Below, piece by piece: positions 1 through 11,658 of a DNA stretch of 64,000 nt (position 1 is the first letter of the stretch; each line of letters opens with the position of its first letter). Below the pieces are notes generated by a model. The model was given only the letters and a program-made list of their open reading frames with translations. It was not told the origin of the DNA and did no database searches. The translations under genes were made by a program, and so were the position numbers. This stretch comes from Nannochloropsis oceanica (lineage: Eukaryota; Sar; Eustigmatophyceae; Eustigmatales; Monodopsidaceae): assembly GCA_004519485.1 (NCBI GenBank), contig CP038115.1, positions 1-64,000 of the forward strand. Direction: 5' to 3'.

Positions 1-85
1 CCATCCTCCCCTCGCTTTTCTTTCTCATCTTTTCCCTCCCTCCCTCCCTCCCTCCCTCTCTCCCTCCCTCCCTCCCTCCCTGCAG

Positions 86-352
86 GGCAATCAGTGGTAT
101 GAAATGGATGACGCCTCGTGCGAATTAATCGGCTTCCAAAAACGACACACCAAAGGCTCCTTGTGGCGATTGCTGCGAGATATCCATGAGGACGTCGAAG
201 AGGAAGGTGAGGAGGACGAGGATGGGGGTGATGGCCCGGGGGAGGGAGGAATGTCGCGTGAAGGAGGAGGGAGGATGCCGGCATCGGTGGAGAAAGAGAG
301 GAGAGAGAGGGCGAGAGAGAGGGAGAGATTGGAGAGGGAGGAGGAGGGATAG
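86..352 (+). CDS. 3' terminal exon of an unidentified gene (partial)
   Basis: The last exon follows a CCCTCC-rich intron ending in TGCAG at 81-85 and reads in frame to a TAG at 350-352. It encodes about 88 residues. The first part (Gly-Asn-Gln-Trp-Tyr-Glu-Met-Asp-Asp-Ala-Ser) has a normal globular composition. The rest is an acidic then Arg/Glu-rich low-complexity tail. The WYEMDD segment faintly recalls the end of a ubiquitin-hydrolase (UCH) fold, but the match is too short to assign. The 5' part lies outside the window. Confidence 0.55.
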   Translation, partial: GNQWYEMDDASCELIGFQKRHTKGSLWRLLRDIHEDVEEEGEEDEDGGDGPGEGGMSREGGGRMPASVEKERRERARERERLEREEEG

Positions 353-567
353 GTGGGGGGGAGAAAGGGAGGAAGTGAGGGAGGGAGGGGAGGGAGGGAG
401 GGAGGGAGAGAGAGAGGAAGGAAGATCAATTTAACGTGTACATAGATAGAACCCCAATCTCACATTGGAATGACAAAGCATAAGGACGGCAGTGGAAAGA
501 AGTAACCGGAAGATAAAGATACGTGTAATGGTGCGCTTGATCGTGCTCAACATAAATACATATACAT

Positions 568-599
<32 letters not shown>

Positions 600-1506
600 G
601 TATGTGTGTGTGCGCATGTGTGTGAAGTTATGTTGGATGTGAAATCCGTCGATCATATGTGAGTGTGATAAATGGGGTCTCAAGACATCATAACATGACA
701 AGACGTGCGTTTTTCGGGGTTTCGGTCTCCTTTAGTCCTTCCTTTCTTTCTTTCCTCTCACAAAGGTTATTTGTGGAAGGCGGCACTTACTCACACCTCT
801 CGCGAATCTCGCTCGCTTTTTCCCATCCTTCTCCTCCCTCCTTCTTTCTTACTTTCCTTTCTTCTTCCTTCTCCTTCTTCGTTCTTCTCTTCTCTTCTTG
901 AAGTCATTTAAGGTTCGCGTTGTCTAGACCTGCGCTTGGTTTTCACGCGTTTGCTACTACTCTTTCGCTTCTCCTTCCTCCATCTCCACCTTCTCTCTTT
1001 CTCTTCCCTTTCACAACCTCTTCTGTCCATCCCTCTCCCCCTCCCTTCCTCACTCCACCAACGCCTCAATTTGAATATTCTCCCTCCCTCTTCCTTCGCT
1101 AATTCCCTCGGCTTGAATATTATCTACACATTACTTGTCCCTGTCGATCCGCCACGAAATGATGAAAACAATCCTCCCTCTCTCCCTCCCTCCCTCCCTC
1201 TTTCTTTCCCTCCTTCTCTCGGGCTACTTTTCATGCACACACACACCTTCCCCCTCCTCCTCTTCCTCTTCCTCCGCCCTCAACCCTACAGCGGCAGCAA
1301 TCACAGCCACAGCTCCAGTTTCAGCTCCAGCTCATCCTCCATTCCAACCCGCATGGCAAAAGCAGCAATTACTACTACATCTATATATCTCTCTCTCTCC
1401 TCCTACTTCCCTATCGCCTTATTCGCCGCATCCCCCACAGCAGCGGCAACTACACCTCCTCCTCCTCCTCCTCCTACTCCTTCTCCTCCTCCTCCTCCTT
1501 CTCCGA
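353..1506. other. Intergenic region with dinucleotide microsatellite
   Basis: No supportable gene is seen. A CA/TA/TG microsatellite lies at about 569-614. From 720 the plus strand is pyrimidine-rich with no clear codon structure. The two flanking genes converge here, so this holds both 3' untranslated regions. Confidence 0.6.
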
Positions 1507-3429
1507 CTACTTCTCCTTCTCCTCATACTCCCCTATCGCCTTATTCGCCGCATCCCCTACCAGCTTCCCAACCAGCCCCAGGCCGATAATACCTCCCGCG
1601 TACACGTACCACGGCGCGCCCCCCATCCCTTGGCCCTCCGTCAGGCTCCGTCCCACGTATCTGAGGAAGGGAAGGAGGGAGGCAGGGAGGAGAGGGGAGC
1701 GAGGAAGGGTGTGATGAGAATGTGACATGAGCTCCACTTGTCTCGAGTGAGAAGGTACCTCTTGTCTCTGCCCTCCCGCCCTCCCTCTCTCCCTCCCTCC
1801 CTCCTCACCCGCTGTAGACGTAAGCGAGGGTCCCGGGGAAAAAGCCGATTAAAGTTGCCCAAAAATATGGCCAGAAATCAACTGCGGTGAGGCCGTACCT
1901 GCAGGAGGGAGGGAGGGGAGGGTGTGTCTTATGAGTGGTGGAAAGGGAGGGGATATGGGACTCCTTTTGATGGGCTCGACGGGCGGAACACGATGAGGAG
2001 GGAGGGGGGGAGGGAGGGGAGGAGGGAGGGAGAGGAGAAAGACTCACATGTAGTTGGAGAGGGCGAAAGGGAAGATAGGTGAAAGGCGGAGGAGGAGGAT
2101 GATTTTGAAGCCCTCGTCAGCAATAGCCTTGTCAAGGGCTCGGAACTTGGGATAACCCTCCATCCACTGAAGGAAGGAGGGGGGAAGGGAGGGAGGGAGG
2201 GAGGGAGCGAGGGAGCGATGGTTGGTGGGCTTGTACGAAAGAGGGAGGGGGAAAGGGAGGGAGGGAGGAAAACAGGTGTAAAGGAGGGAAGGAAGGAGGG
2301 GTGAAGGGAGGGAGGGAGGGAGGGAGGGAGGGAGGCCTACCTTCTCCACAGTCGACCGGAGGAGGGTTCGGCCAATGAGGAAGGAGGTGGCGGCGGCTAT
2401 AGTAGCCGAGAGAACCACGATAGCCGTACCGTTGATTAGCCCAAAAAGATAGCCCGAGCTCGCACTCAGAGGCACGGCGGGAATGGCGAGGATCTATGGA
2501 GGGAGGGACGGAGGAAGGGAGGGGTCAGAAGGGAGGTATGAGTGGTGACGAGGATCAAGGGAGGGTGAAAGAGCGGAGAGGAGGGAGGGAGGGGGGGAGG
2601 GGAAAAGGGATAGAAGGAAGGAGCAGCCTTGACAAGGAGGAAGGGAGGGAAGGAGGGAGGGAGGGAGAGGGAAGGACCAGCGACATTCACGTACCTCAGC
2701 AACAATGTAGATGACGGAGAAAAGCACGTAGCCCCACGGACCGAGCTCGGTGATTTTCGCTTCAACTTGCTGAAAGACGTCGGCTACGTTTATCCCCTGC
2801 ACGTGGTGCAGCCCCCCCGACTGGTAGAGCGCCGCGCAGATGGCTAGGGAGGGAAGGAAGGGAGGGAAGGGAGGGAGGGATGGACGGGAGGGAGGGATGG
2901 ACGGGAGGGAGGGGTGAATTTAAAAAACCAGATGGCTCCAATGCATTCGCAGCGCTCCATCCGTCCCTTCCTCCCTCCCTCCCTCCCTCCCTCTCTCCCT
3001 CCCTCCCTCCTCACCCAACAGAGTCGGCAGCACTATTCCCAGGGCCAGCAGCGTCTTGTTGGGAAAACTCCGCTTCCCTCCCTCCATCCCTCCGTCCCTC
3101 CCTTCCTCCCCTCCTCCTCCCAATACCGACAGCGGCGTCACCACCTTTTTCCCTCTTCCCACTCCAACCCCTCCCTGTTTCTCGATGATGCTTGTCTTCC
3201 CTCCCTCCCTCCCTGCCCGCCTTCCTCCCCCTCCCCCTCCTCCTCCCCCTCCAGCCATCGATAGGGTAGTCACGGACTTCTCCCTTCTCCTTGTCGTCGT
3301 CGTCGTCTTCATCCCTCCTCTCCGAGTCACCAGGCTCAACTTCGGCGTCCCTCCCTCCCTCCCTCCCTCCCTCCCTCCCTCCCTCCCTCCTCCAGAGAAA
3401 GCGGCAAAAGGCCAGCTGTTTTTTGGTGC

Positions 3430-3465
<36 letters not shown>

Positions 3466-3762
3466 TGACGGCCTGGGCTGCTTCTTATTGCTACTGTTAC
3501 TGCTGGTTGAGGCCCTGGAAGAAGAGAGGGAGGGAGGGAGGGAGGGATGAAGAAGAATGTGATCATGAAAAAAAGGGGGTAGAGCAAGGGAGAAATAGGA
3601 AGAGAGATGAGAAAATGAATCGAAGGAGGGAGGGAGGAAAGGAGGTGAGGGAGGGGCGACGGAATTGTGGCTTACCATAGCCGGGTAGAGGAGGAGGTGA
3701 GGGAGGAGGAGGAGGAGGAGGAGGAGGGGAGATAGGCTAGTGAGCTTCTGCTTGAGGGACAT
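1507..3762 (-). CDS. VTT-domain membrane protein, TVP38/TMEM64 (DedA-like) family
   Basis: This is a polytopic membrane protein of the SNARE-associated/VTT family, whose members act in ER, Golgi or plastid membranes, some as lipid scramblases. Exons on the minus strand are 3762-3015, 2843-2695, 2493-2341, 2166-2048, 1898-1809 and 1660-1507. They sum to 471 codons in frame. Hallmarks are the IxAxPAVPLSASSGYLFG segment, the LLLRLSPIFPFALSNY loop, then a GFFPGTLAYVYSG helix and a final glycine-rich helix, in family order. The ATG at 3762 opens a Leu-rich leader followed by a long low-complexity linker with a poly-Gln stretch. The N-terminus is uncertain. A GTAAG donor at 3675 and a CAG acceptor at 3515 would instead join a frame containing Ala-Thr-Ala-Ala-Phe, resembling the plastid-targeting motif of stramenopiles, but that frame has no local ATG. 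Confidence 0.85.
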
Positions 3763-4135
3763 GCCGGAATCCGGATAAAGGCAGCCGTAGCTGGGAGATG
3801 AGGCAGGAGGTGGAGGATAAGGAGGGCGGGAAGGAAGAGGAAGAGGGGGGAAGAGGAGAGCGAGAGGGAGCCGCGCGGTAGTGGTCTTCTTCTTCTGCTG
3901 CTGCCGTTGGGATCCGGGCTGCTGGTACTGGTGCTCGTGCTGGTGCTGCTGTGACTCCTGCGAAGGCTGAAGCACGACGCCTGTGGTAGGCATAGATGAT
4001 TCAAGGGGAGGAAAAGAGTGTATGAACATAATTCCTAGAGGGGGGGAAAACACTTAGAACTCGAGCTGCCGCTACTACTGCTGCTACTGCTGCTGCTGCT
4101 GTTGTTGCCGCTGCTGCTGCTGCTGCTGCTGCTGC

Positions 4136-4169
<34 letters not shown>

Positions 4170-5610
4170 ACTACTACTACTACTAGAGCCTCCTGTCCGT
4201 CTCTCACTTCCATCATGCGCCATTTTGTGCAAAAGGGCGAATATTCCAACGTATATAGATCCCTGTCCTCGTCCTTTCTAACAGCTCGCTCATGACGACC
4301 GATGCACGTACCTCTGCTGCTGCTGCTGCCGCTGTAGCAGCCTCGGGCAGCTCCAGCCGCCCCAGCGATTCTCTCCTACCACAAACCATTGGCTCCCCTT
4401 CTTGTCCCTGGAATCGTTCCTGAGCACCTGTGTTGTGAGTGTGCGCATTGAATTTATTGTGAACTGTAAACGTGTTTTGGGGTTGAGGTATGTGTCTGAA
4501 GAGACTTAAGATCAGCTGCAACACGGTGGGTACAAAGGGTCAGACGAATGTCGTGATTCAGCGGCCCTTGATGCAGCAGAGATACGAGCCGCACAAGATT
4601 TCGAGGACATCCGAGCCGATGGAAGAGAGAGGGAAGGGGGAGAATATGCCGTATGATTTCACTGCGTAACGCTGTTGGTATGTTGGACTCATTTAGTGCT
4701 TGTCTGTTGCCTCTTCGCTGGCATCGGCGGCGGGCGTCAGATCTGATGTAGATAAGATCGTCTTGATTCCTAAGTAGTGTATTCTGCATGCCGGTCAGAC
4801 ATCTAAGCGGGCCCCGACAGGAGAAATAAAGGCATCACAACTGTGATGGCCAGGAGGGAAGAATAAGGGTTGAGATCAGAGCACGAGTCTAGCAAAGGCG
4901 AAACCGGAGAGGTGCGTGTTGTGGCGTTGCCACCGCAGAGGGGTCTCTTGCATCATCCAACCTGCGGCCTCTCTGAAAGCCTTAGACAAAGTCACTGCGC
5001 CTACGAGTACAACAAGAAAGGGTCTATGTACGTAGGACCGGCATATTAAAACACACCGATGGAGACTTCTTTTCAGAAACAATGGAAACTCTGGTGGTTA
5101 AGAATCCATCTTTAATCACAAAAAGGCGTAAAGAGCGCCTCTTCTGGCCCTCCTAACCAGGACTGCCTCGCTGCCTGCCTCGCCCATCTTCCTCACTCCT
5201 CGGCGAGTTTCCCTGCACAAGGCACTATATTTCGTGGCTAATCATCCCATGCCTGACTAGCGTTGATAATAAAAACAGCCACAGGGTCCCCGCCACCCAT
5301 GATGCTGCAACGGCCACAGGGATAAGCAAGCAACGCTCTCATCGCCAAAGTCAAGCTAGGAGCAGTCGCCTCCAGTAGGCAGAGGGGCCTCTCCTTTGGA
5401 ACAGGACCCAGTGAGTCACAGGCGCATACCACTGCTGAGACTGCGTGGGCGCAGACAGAACGAGGGAGGATGGAAGGAATGACAGGAGGAGCAGATGGTG
5501 GGGAGATGGGACGAGGAGGAGGAGGAGGAGGAGGACGACAGCCAGACCACCTCTCCCTCGCGCACATGTCGAGGGTTCAGCGGGCATTTTACTGGGTGAG
5601 GACGTGAGGG
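3763..5610. other. Divergent intergenic region with CTG/CAG repeat
   Basis: This region separates the 5' ends of the TVP38-like gene (left) and the NPC1-like gene (right), so both promoters should lie here. An interrupted CTG repeat spans about 4073-4175. Open frames across it read as poly-Ser, poly-Ala or poly-Leu and look like translated repeat. The rest is of mixed composition, and I recognise no gene, RNA or core promoter motif. Confidence 0.5.
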
Positions 5611-8600
5611 ATGCGAAAAAAGGCGGATGAGGGTGCGGAGCTGATGTGGTCCTGTCTGTACCAGGCCGTGCACATCCGTTCTCAGTTTTCCACAACACTT
5701 TGTATCCTCCCTCCCTCCCTCCCTCCCTCCCTCCCTCCCTCCCTATCTTTTTCCATCCATTCTCTCTTCCCTCAGGTGGGCCGCACATGTGCGGGTAACC
5801 CGGGGCGTGTCTTTGCAGTGTGTGCCTTCATGTCCTTGGTGCTGGTCTTGGGTGTACTGAATGTTGTGATTGAGACGTCACCGCAGGTCAATAAGGGGGG
5901 GAGGGAGGGAGGGAGGGAGAAAAGAAGGAAGGAAGTGAGGGAGGGAAGGAGGGAAGGAGGGAAGGAGGGAAGGAGGGAGAGGGAGAAAGAATAAGTGTCA
6001 GCCAGCCCATCATATTAATTTCTTCTTTCCCTTCCTCCCTCCTTTCCACCTTCGGGACAGGCCATCTGGGTCCCGCCCGCCTCTACCACCAGCAGAGAAA
6101 AAGCTTACTTCGACGAGCACTTTAAGCCCTTCTTTCGGATAGAACAGGTGGGAAGAAGACAGAGAGAGGGGGAGGGAGAAAGGGAAAGAGGCAAGCATCT
6201 GATTTCAGAACTTTTGACTCCCTCCCCTCCCTCCCTCCCTCCCTCCCTCCCTCCAGATCTACTTCCTCCCCAAGGCCCCCGGCGTGGACGTCATCACTCC
6301 TCCCTACCTCCATGCAGCACTAGCCCTTCAAAAAAGGATCGAGAACGGTGTTATTCTTCATAAAGGTAAGCAAGGGAGGAAGGAAGGAAGGGAGGGAGGG
6401 ATGAGCGAATGAGCATGCAGTACACCCGGACCGGCCTGACATCCACCTCTTCCTCCCTCCCTCCCTCCCTCCCTCCCCTCCTCCCTCCCTCCCTCCCTCC
6501 AGGCGAGAATATCACCCTGTCCGACCTTTGCTTTAGGCCTATTCATGGCAAAGGCTGCCTCATCACCTGTACGTTCCTCCTCCCTCCCTCCCTCCCTCCC
6601 TCCCTCCCTCCCTCCCTCCCTCCCTCCCTCCCTCCCTCCCTCCCTCCCTACCCCCCCTCTCTCCCCCTCCCTTTGCTAAGCCTCCTCCTCCCTCCCTCGC
6701 TCTCTTCCTCTCTTTCTCCCTCTCTCTCTGTCCCGCTACCTTTGCTAAGCCTTCTTCCCACCCACCCTCCCTCCCTCCCTCCCTCCCTCCCTCCCTCCAG
6801 CCCCCGGGCAGTACTGGCTCATGAAGCATCCTACCCTCGCCAACGACCCCTCAGTCGCCCTCACCACCGCCTGTCACACCACCGTATGTCCCTCCCTTCC
6901 TCCCTCCCTCCCTCTATCCCTCCCTCCCTCCCTCCCTCACTCCCTCCCTTGCCGCCCACTCGCCCGGGGGGACATACAATCCCGAAGCCTCTTTTCAACC
7001 CCAACGCCCTCCCTCCCTCCCTCAGGAGCCTTCCCTCGCTGCCCGCTCTCCCTGCCTTGACCAGATCGGAACCCCTGTCATGCCTACCGTGGTCTTCGGC
7101 GGTTTGGGCTCTAACATCCAGGTACGCCCTCCCTCCCTCCTTCCCTCCCTCCCTCCTTCCACTCCTCGCCTGTGAGAAATCGTAGCCATGGTCAGGACAA
7201 TGTTTTCACCCCTCCCTCCCTCCCTCCCTCTCTCCCTCTCTCCCTCCCTCTCTCCCTCCCTCCATCCCTTCCTCCCTCCCTCCCTCCCTCCCTCCCTCCC
7301 TCCTTCCCTCCCTCCCCAGGTCCAGAGCCCTGACCCTTGTGGCGGGCACGTCCCCGCGGCAGGGGCGCTTGTCCTCACGCTCCTCCTCAACAACTTGAAC
7401 GACGAGGCATACGTCACCAAAGCCAAGGCCTGGGAAGAAGGAGTGTTCTTGACAGAGGCACAGGCGGCAGAGGTAAGAGATTTACAACGGGAAGAGCCTG
7501 AGGTCGCCTCCTTTCCTTCTCTCTCGTGCACTCGTGATTGTCCTTCTTTCACTCCCTCCCTCCCTCCCTCTTTTCTACACTTTATCTTTCCCTCTCATAC
7601 ACTATCTCAACTCCTCCTCTCTCTCCCTCCCTCCCTCCCTCCAGACCCTCCTTGCCAACGATTTACAGACACCCATGACGCTCCACTACCTCTCCGAGCG
7701 CTCCATCGAAGATTCCCTGAGCTTCGAAACGCGTCAGAATACCTGGGTGGTTCTCGTTTCGTATTTATGCATGCTTATCTACATCTCCTTGGCACTAGGT
7801 AAGGACTGTGGGAGGGAGGGAGGGAGGGAGGGCGGGCAGGCAGGCAGGCGGACGGACAGGCGCGCGTCTCCGTGTGTCCACCTTTGCATGTTTTCCATCT
7901 TTCATCTTTCGCAATTTCATGGTAATCAAATTCTTGCAAGTTATAAATGTATATATGTATATATGTATACATTCAAATTATTCCATAACACCTTCCTGCC
8001 TTTTCTCCCTTAGGCCGCTGTCCCGACCGTGTCCGCTCGCGTTTCCTGCTCGGTGTTTTAGGAATCGTTATTGTCGTGGCTTCCCTTGCGTCCTCCCTGG
8101 GGTTTTGGGCGTACGTTGGCCTCCACACCACCTTAATTGTCTGGGAAGTCGTACCTTTTCTGATCCTTGCCATTGGGGTCGACAACATGTTTATTATTTC
8201 CCGGGAATTCGACTGTCTTCACGCGTGTCCTCCTTCCCGCCCTCCTTCGGTCCCGGCCTTGGACACCACCACCGCCGGGCAGACATTTTTCACGACCTAT
8301 ACGCGCCTGTCCTCCCTTCCTCCCTCCAACCCTCCTTCGCCACTTATTTCTCCCGGGGGGACTTGTGGGAGCATCGATGAAGACCTCGGCCACGCCCTCG
8401 CGCACGTGGGTCCTTCCATCCTCGCGGCTTCCACTGCAGAAACTGTTGCATTCCTGGTGGGTGCTCTGACACATATCCCGGCGCTACAGCAGTTTTGTCT
8501 GGTGGCGGCCTTGGCTGTGATTCTTGATTTTATCCTGCAGTGCACGTGGTTCGTGGCCGGATTAGCGCTTGATGCGAAGCGACAAGAAGAGGGACGCATG

Positions 8601-10355
8601 GACGGCCTCCCGTGCGTTGTAGTGAGGGAGGGAGGGCCGGAGGACGAGGAAGATGGGCGGGGGTGTGGGATGTGGTCGGGACCGTACCTTTGTTCCCGCG
8701 CGGCTCGTCGACCGCTTATCCCGACTGTTGACAAGCAGAGAAACGGTGATGGCGACGAAGACGATGATCGGCGCCGACAGTACCGGGACGCCACTTCGTG
8801 TCTTAGTCGCATCCTCGATCGGTACTATCTCCCCTGTCTCTTCTCCCGCGCCGGGAAAACCCTCGTTCTCTTCCTTGCCGGTGCACTTTTCATCCTGGGC
8901 TTTTGGGGTCTGACTTCTCTCGAGCTAGGCTTAGAGCCGCAATTGGCCGCGCCCTCTGATTTTTACCTGGTCGATTACTACAATACGGAGTTTTCGCTCG
9001 GGGAGGCCGGGCCTCCCGCGTACCTTGTCCTGAAAGACTTAGACTATGCGGACCCCATTGTGCGAAACGCCATTCGTAATGTTAGCACACAGCTGGCTCA
9101 CTTGCAGGGGTATGTCCAAACCCCTATTTACTCGTGGTTGGACGCCGTGGATGCTTACCTGGGTAATGAGAATTTACCGCCTGATTGCCCCAAGCCCGAT
9201 CCGGCGAAAGGCTTTTATGTGAATGCCAAGATATTTCTGAGCATTAAGATTGAGACACAATGTTGTCAGACGGCGGGTATTTGTGGGGAGCAGTATCAGA
9301 TGGATGTCATCTTTGGGGGTGGTGGTAGGACAGAGGGAAAGAAGGAGGGTGAACAGAGTGGTGCGGGGAATGGGCCTCGCAATGGTCGCAGGAGCAGCAG
9401 CAGCAATAGGAATAATCATACGCAGCACGGAAGCAGGAGGATAACGCTGGAGGGAGACGAAGCAGAGGAAGTGGTGGTCGCCTCGCGCTTCCGCATGCAG
9501 CTTCAGCCCTTGCGGACAGAGCGGGATTTTATCAATAGCTATTATTACCTGCGAAAATACGTGCAGGAATTTGCAGACGCCATCCCCGAGACTTACCCGG
9601 GCCAGCGCACGGAGGGAGGAACGAGCAATGTGGCCTTTCCTTACTCCCTGTATTTTGTGTATTACGAACAGTATACCTACATTCAAGGCGTTGCCTTGAC
9701 CAACTTCTGTCTGGCGCTGGCGGCAGTGTTTGCCTGCACGGCGCTCTTGACGGGAAGTATGGCCATTGCTGGAGTGGTGATTGGGATGGTGTTGTGGATT
9801 ATTTTGGGGGTTGTGGGGGTGTTGGCGGTTTGGAATAAGATCGGGTCAGGGTATGGTGTGAGGATCAATGCCGTGTCTGTTGTGAATGTCGTCATGGCCA
9901 CGGGTTTGTCAGTAGAGTTTGTCGTGCACATTGCAGCTGCATTTTTGAATTATCACCACCCTCTGTCGGGGGGAAACAGTGGTGAGCGTAGTAGCAGAGA
10001 AGTGCGTGCCAAGCAAGCGTTGTCGTCCATGGGAGCCTCGGTCTTTAGTGGGATTACGTTGACGAAGTTGGTGGGTGTTGCTGTTTTGGCCGTAGCGCCC
10101 TCACATTTGTTCCGCGTGTATTATTTTAGAATGTACACGTGCTTGATTGCTGTCGGGGCCTTTGTGGGGTTGGCATTCTTGCCCGTTTTCCTGTCGTTGT
10201 ATGGCCCGTTACAGCCGAGGAGAGAGGAATTGCGGTTGCATGATTCCAAGGATGATGGGGAGGGAGAGGGAGAGACAGAAAAGATGCGAAGGACAAATGT
10301 GCGAAAGAAGACGAACAAAAAGAAGGAGAACAAGCCAGCAGAAAAGAAAGAATGA
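5611..10355 (+). CDS. NPC1/Patched-type RND transporter with sterol-sensing domain
   Basis: This is a member of the Niemann-Pick C1 / Patched / RND family, which moves sterols or other lipids across endomembranes. Exons: 5611-5667, 5776-5886, 6061-6147, 6257-6365, 6503-6568, 6801-6883, 7065-7121, 7320-7472, 7645-7798 and 8014-10355, giving 1072 residues. The first half carries a TM helix, a luminal domain and a sterol-sensing domain. The latter contains VVPFLILAIGVDNMFII, the family's VxPFLxLAxGVDNxFI motif. The second half repeats the plan: a TM helix, a Cys-containing luminal loop, then five helices with GLSVEFVVHIAAAF, matching the GxSVEFxxH motif of NPC1. A Lys-rich tail ends the protein. 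The ATG at 5611 has an in-frame TGA two codons upstream. The first donor (GTGCAC) is weak, so exon 1 is the least certain part. The cysteine-rich N-terminal cholesterol-binding domain of animal NPC1 is missing. Confidence 0.9.
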
Positions 10356-11658
10356 GATAGAAATAGATAACATGACAAATAAAAAAGAAAAAGAAAGTAC
10401 ACCAGTTACAAGAAGGTAATGACTCTGATTAATTTGTTCTTTCAATTTAGCTGTGGCGCCCTTTGGAATGACGAAGCAACCAAAGCCTCTATAAAATCAT
10501 TATCTATTCAAACACATTGTGTCACACAAAGAAGCAATTCTTATGACTCACTCAATTTACATGGAGGTGAACTTGCTCCTTGTTGCGCCGCACTATTGTG
10601 TGCCACGAGTTGTCCGGAATGAGACAGATCGGCGTTCTGGCTGGTCGAAAGAGAAGGGGCGCGCGTACAGAGATGCAAATATAAAAAGATCTATGCTCCG
10701 AACAGTGTGTGGGAAAGGAGACATGAAATTGGAAAAATAATTTGAAAGGATGAACAGGTGTGTGCGTGCGTCCTGCCACCGATTACCTGAATAACCTCGA
10801 CTCGGCAAGAATTCACAGGGATATGCAAATCAATGGAGCGGTCGTGGCTTTGAGTGATACACAGTGTGTGTAACACAGTGCCCATGTTGACCGAACAAAG
10901 AATGTGCGAGATATCGGGGAAAAGCGATCCAGACCGATCCACAACAACCAAAGCGTTTGACATAAATCCACTTTTGTCGCGCCCCGCCTTCCACCCTACT
11001 TTCTTATTGCCAAATCAGCTATACATTGAAGCAGCACAATCTCGACCGGCATTAGCGTTTGGCTGCTTGACAAGTTCACCGAGTTCACAAGTTGCCAATT
11101 GCCAATTCGCATCACCGCTGGGATCTGAACCGACATGACCATGTGGTGTTGTCTCGACCTGTAACTGTTCTTTTGAGTGCACTCTCCGGGAGGCATTTTT
11201 ATGGCCTGTGCCGGAGGAGTCCGATATGTACCATGCAGAGCGTCACACTTTTATGAGCAGGCGCTCAGATCTCATGCACTTGAACTGTCTCGAGGCTTGG
11301 GAGAGGGCTGCGTTGACCTCCCCTATACTTTACTTGTCCGCCGCCGCTTGCTTCGGCAGTGGCAATTTCAGACAAGAAGTAGAAGGGAGGATGTGTGCAG
11401 TGGCCTCTTCACATGTCTAGGCAGGAAATGTGTTGGCATTCGATATTGGGTATGAGTATTGCTGCCCCTGGTATCGTGGTTGGGCTTTTTAACCTGGAAG
11501 ATTGAAGGCAACACGAACGTCTCGTACAGCTCCCTCAGCAGCTCCTTCGATCCTCATTCAAAAGCCTTGCGTCTTTCTTATCATTCATATTTCTTAATTC
11601 TTCCTCTAATTTCTTGATATTGACACCCCCACCCACAGGCAGGGTCAGCTCCAAAGCC
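10356..11658. other. Intergenic, no gene recognised
   Basis: This holds the NPC1-like 3' untranslated region and the promoter of the Zn2Cys6 gene. Short open frames show no domain, no exon-intron pattern and no CCCTCC introns. A possible 3' splice site (CCCACAG, just before 11640) lies upstream of the next ATG, so a 5' untranslated intron may be present. Confidence 0.5.

Noticed and set aside
4001-4249. Poly-Ala and poly-Ser proteins at the CTG repeat
   Set aside because: All frames are open only because the sequence is a trinucleotide repeat; no start context or flanking domain supports them.
6582-6648. CRISPR-like regular repetition
   Set aside because: The unit is a 4-bp tandem repeat without spacers, in a eukaryotic intron.
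6409-7185. Long plus-strand frames made of repeated Leu-Pro-Pro-Ser
   Set aside because: They translate CCCTCC introns between NPC1 exons; the same pattern occurs across nearly all introns here.
9174-9686. Minus-strand frame of 170 codons inside the NPC1 gene
   Set aside because: It is the antisense shadow of a well-supported exon.
11614-11658. Upstream start for the Zn2Cys6 factor at 11614
   Set aside because: The codon there is TTG; the first ATG in frame is at 11659.
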